Below, one piece after another: positions 60,101 to 64,000 of a stretch of DNA of 64,000 bases. The translations under genes and the position numbers were made by a program. Numbering within the stretch: the first letter of the stretch is position 1; the number at the start of each line of letters is the position of its first letter. Source of the DNA: Terebella lapidaria (lineage: Eukaryota > Annelida > Polychaeta > Terebellida > Terebellidae); contig OX424568.1 in the NCBI GenBank assembly GCA_949152475.1, forward strand, positions 15,351,667 through 15,415,666, in the 5' to 3' direction. The notes beneath the pieces are model-generated. The model saw only the letters and a list, made by a program, of their open reading frames with translations, was not told the DNA's origin and made no database searches.

Positions 60101-63100
60101 TTCATTAATCAAAATATACTGATACTGCCTACGGGTAAATGTTTGTTTTTATTACGGTGGATGAAGTGTCCATGTATATTTGAGATGAAAGTAACTGTGG
60201 AGACATAACATATATTTGTCATATATGCCGCCCTTTATCCAGGTCTGCTAGACTAACGGTTGTAATGACTCAAGTGTATTGGTATGTTAGTTATCCACAT
60301 GTTTATAGACAAATGTATATATAATTATGTACATGGAGACTATTTACATGTACTGGATGCAAAAACATCTTTTCATATAATAGCATACATATATATATAT
60401 AAACAAACACAAAATGTGTAAATGTGTATAATTTTATTTATACACATTTGCACCAGAACCAGAATGCATGTGTCTGTGTGAAACGAGCAAAAATATCTTG
60501 CAATAAATTATTCCCAACCTCAAATGATAACTATGCATCTGGACAATACACACGTTAATTGATGGTAACATTCATGCCTGTCACTTTTACTACAAGAAAT
60601 GGTGCGAAGTACTCCTAAAATTGATTACACTGGCAGTAACTCTGATGAAAATCGCAATTTATCTCCCCTTATGCCACATTTGATTGGGTTTTCCTTCTCA
60701 CCAGGAGTCCATGCACGATGCCTGATCTATTAGTAACATAGTCAGTGTGACTATGGACGTATGGTTAATTTCTATGGCAGCACTGTGCAAAGTAACATTT
60801 TTCGTGAATGCAATTTTGCCCAGGGCTGCCAGTAGCATGCAGTATTACACATAGATACCGCTCAATAAGCTGTCAGTTAACCCCAGTGGAAACATATGTT
60901 ATTAGAATTTTTCCTGGAAGAAACATGATTCCTCATAATGTAAACACAGATTGTTGACACATGGGCATACATGAATCTGGCACATAGCAGACATGAATGA
61001 ATTTGTTGCTATCCAATTATATACATACCAGATACAAAAAGATACATATAAAGTATACAATCATTTTGGCAAATAAACCTTACCCAGAAGAGCAAGAAAT
61101 ACACTTACCCGCCTTCAGAACAACGACTTTCATTGACAGTGCCAGAACGTCTGGCCTCTATACTTGTCAATTATCATAGAAACCTGAAAACCAGTCAAAT
61201 GCAGTGTATTCTTACATTTTTCTGTAGTGTCGCAGGACAAATACTGCTTTACTTATCAAATTCTGTACAGATATCGAAAATATTTTGCTTCCTTTCCAAA
61301 TATCAATATTGGTTCCATGTTCATCCTCCTTATGAATGTATAAGCATCATTCTCTCGTATACTCTGTAAGTTACCATATAGAATTTTGTTGCCATATACA
61401 ATTTACTTACGGTTATGGTTCCCATTTTAAAATATATCTACTTATCAAGATGGAAACATTATTTACGTGTATTTTTATACATATATAAATGAGCAACAGG
61501 CGAACTCAACTGTTTCAGGTATTCAATTCATTCACTGCCTTAAGTGATGATACTTTTGACTACGCGACCCTTGAAATAGTATAATATCTAAAAGTATAAT
61601 CCCAGGATCTCTACAGTGTTTTCAGAGAAATGAATAATTCTTTTGTTTATGTCCGCAGTGCGGGCGTTTTGTATATGTGTGGAGGCACGGACGTGTGTGG
61701 ACGTTCGTTCCATCCGTTATCGCCATCTGATCGAACAACACTATACATGTAACACTAACATATTATTACCGGTATACGAAATGTTCTAATTTACCGGTAT
61801 TTGAAGCTAAACATTCACCTTCGTAAAGAGAACATGTTCCTAAATGGACTGACTAAAGATGAAATGTCCGGAACAATGGAGAGGAGCATTAGCAAAATTA
61901 ACGCAAATGCCTTTTTGTGCCATTAACGGATAATCCATGTCAAATTTTGCCCGTTAGTTCTAGCATCCTCGAGATTCATTCAAGTTTTGTTGTTTTGTCA
62001 ATAATGGTGGAAGTATTTTTGTCTGCCAGCAAGATACACAGTAAGATATAAATGTGTTTTAATTATGCTAAAATAACGGTTTTTTGTAATGTAAATGTTA
62101 TCTTAAACCTGATTCTGCTGGAAGAAACTTAAGGTAACATCAATTTTAACAATTCCAACTTGCTTTCCTGTGGGTTTTCCCATCTTGTCAAGAATTGTTT
62201 CAGTTTTTCAACTGTGTGTCAATCTTGCATCATCCAATATGACATTGGAATATAAATTTGATGACGAGTTTTCATCATACTTGGATTAATCCATATCATC
62301 TGATTCAATCAACGTATGATGAAATGACAATGTACATATCTGAATGGACTTTTACTGTGTCTCATTGAAGGATGGCACGATATGTCTTAACATATTGGGT
62401 GAAAAAAACAATAATAATATAAAGCCTACATTATGATCTATTACCGGAGGTATTTGTTTTACTACAAAAAATGTGATCATATTCTAATGACTCATACTTG
62501 TACATGTATTATGCGTGTATTATACTCATCTCGTTGTACGTATGTATTCAACTCAAGTATCATTGTAGGTAAATATCCCTAGTGGCTAGTTTTATTTGTG
62601 AAGACAGCTTGTATTCACAAATTTAAAGGCCAATTAGACCATGTTCTTTATGTTATACGGCTCAAGTGGCAAGTACATTATATATTACAAAACAATCAAT
62701 TAGATTGGAACAGCAATTCAAAAGCATGAAAAACATAGTGTTATTTATTATCTTATGAGGTTTTATCTCATCTTACCATTGAATCGCCTAAATAACGGTT
62801 CTTTTTCTTGAAATATTTACTGTTAGCAGTGGTATGGCTGAGACTAGTATTCAATTCACTAGCTTATAAGCAATAATACTAGTATTGAAAATATATCCTT
62901 TATTTTTTTCGAAATAAATATGTCTATTTTATACATGCAAAGGCAAGTATTGCTGCACGTAAACAGATATAGTCAAGGGAATAAAACTGTTTCACATCAA
63001 CTAGTATGAAAACAATTCATCCCGGGTGTTTATCGCCTTACAATTGCATAACGCGAGTCAAGCGAGAAGGTTATAACCGCACTAAGGCAAGATAATATGG

Positions 63101-63560
63101 TATTATATGACGCTTACTCAACAGTGTGTAAACATACTTTCAGTGGTAGATATCTGACACCAGAAGCGAATGTGTTGGCTAGATTCGATAGAAACGTGTG
63201 CAAAAATAGGATTACTTTCTGTAAATTAATGAAATATTCACTATTCCGTGAAAGGAGTTGCATGGGTTCGATTAAAGATCATTTGCACACATGTATTCGG
63301 ACATAATTCTTTATTGGTTCATTGCAATATAAATAGTTTTAAATTTATTGGTCATAACAACTTATGCATTAAGCCATCTTAACAGACCATACGTGTGCAC
63401 ACAGAGAATTAGTATCGCAGAGATGGATGGATACATCACCAAATTTACTTGCAAAGTTATTCACAACGAAATGTCAAAAATCCACATACATGTAGGAATG
63501 TTAACGAACTATTCCATTTGTGCAGCGATATTTTTGTTCATAAAATGATTTTTGCACGTT
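60100..63560 (+). repeat. Large tandem array, unit D
   Basis: A nearly complete unit: TCTGCTAGACTAACGGTTGT (60245), CAATAAATTATTCCCAACCT (60500), AATAAGCTGTCAGTTAA (60862), AAATGGACTGACTAAAG (61842), GTGTAAACATACTTTCAGTGG (63125) and AAAGTTATTCACAACGAAAT (63454), in the order of the other units. Confidence 0.75.
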
Positions 63561-63639
63561 ATAAAAATGTTTTCTATAGGACCTAAACGTAATAATTTGG
63601 TTCTACATACTAAGCCTAAACGTAGTCAACATAATCAGT

Positions 63640-64000
63640 ATATACTCCCACCCCCCCACCCCCCCCCCCCCTCAGTTTTAACTAGACGTCAAGGCCTAAA
63701 GATGCCTTGGAGGCATTTCGGTGTGATGATTAATTTATAATATATACTAGATATCGACGTAAATGAAAAATGTCGACTCCGCAAAAAAATTTACCGTTAA
63801 AATAATACCCCTTAGACATGTTTGTCTAGGGCGACGAGTCCGAAAAAAAAGTCTGTTTCGCTCTACGACTCGGTGTTTCCGAGATATCGACGAAAACGAA
63901 AAATGCCAACTCGGCAAAAAATTTTTTAGTCAAGGTCAAAGTTCATCCATAATACATATAAGATAAAAATTGTCTAGAGCGACAAGTCCGAAAATAACGT
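63640..64000. repeat. C-run followed by a tandem repeat cut by the window end
   Basis: A C-rich tract lies at about 63649-63671. Two copies of ATATCGACG-AAA-GAAAAATG (63751, 63884) and of GTCTAG-GCGAC-AGTCCGAAAA (about 63823, 63971) then follow, giving a unit of roughly 133-148 bp of which the second copy runs off the window. Confidence 0.6.

Noticed and set aside
63821..63900. Hammerhead ribozyme suggested by GACGAGTCCGAAA
   Set aside because: The conserved CUGAUGA core is absent and the stems cannot be completed.

Overview
The window is animal nuclear DNA. Genes are split by short GT-AG introns, coding density is very low, and most of the sequence is AT-rich non-coding DNA packed with dispersed repeats. 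The gene families (TIR receptor, PAN-EGF-fibrinogen lectin, DUF229) and the transposon mix (DIRS-like, hAT-like, Tc1-like, solo LTRs, foldbacks) fit a marine invertebrate. The abundance of repeats carrying AGGTCA half-sites makes me lean to a lophotrochozoan such as a mollusc, but the window does not settle this and a basal deuterostome remains possible.

Layout. 0-4 kb: the 3' end of a DIRS-like tyrosine-recombinase retroelement, a GC-rich dispersed repeat, a palindromic repeat and a block of 134-bp satellite. 4.7-6.2 kb: a complete three-exon gene for a small receptor (signal peptide, one EGF-like domain, transmembrane helix, TIR domain). 6.4-7.4 kb: a hAT-like element with a second hAT-like element nested in it. 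9.5 kb: a first exon coding a signal peptide and PAN-like domain, with no recognised downstream exons. 10-26 kb: gene-free, with foldback and MITE-like elements, a 35-bp minisatellite between long inverted arms, and the main 134-bp satellite array. 26-27 kb: a decayed copy of the fibrinogen-lectin gene. 27.5-32.2 kb: two solo LTRs, one inside a Tc1-like element that also hosts a foldback element.

34.2-40.2 kb: a complete five-exon secreted protein of about 354 residues, signal peptide-PAN-EGF-fibrinogen-related domain. It has an in-frame duplicated PAN half-exon in its first intron. 46.6-48.6 kb: an intronless DUF229 (alkaline-phosphatase/sulfatase superfamily) type II membrane protein of 673 residues. 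49.2-63.5 kb: an old tandem array of about 3.2-3.6-kb non-coding units, interrupted by a satellite-bearing element and a hAT-like insertion.

Genes together: the TIR receptor, the orphan PAN exon, the lectin pseudogene and the intact lectin gene lie within 36 kb and belong to families used in invertebrate innate immunity. This looks like part of a duplicating immune-type cluster (inference). The most distinctive signals are the EGF-TM-TIR receptor, the duplicated PAN half-exon whose amino-acid changes are concentrated in one loop, and a satellite whose every unit carries a nuclear-receptor DR1 site flanked by inverted ERR/NR5A-type sites. All calls come from reading the sequence; no database search was run.
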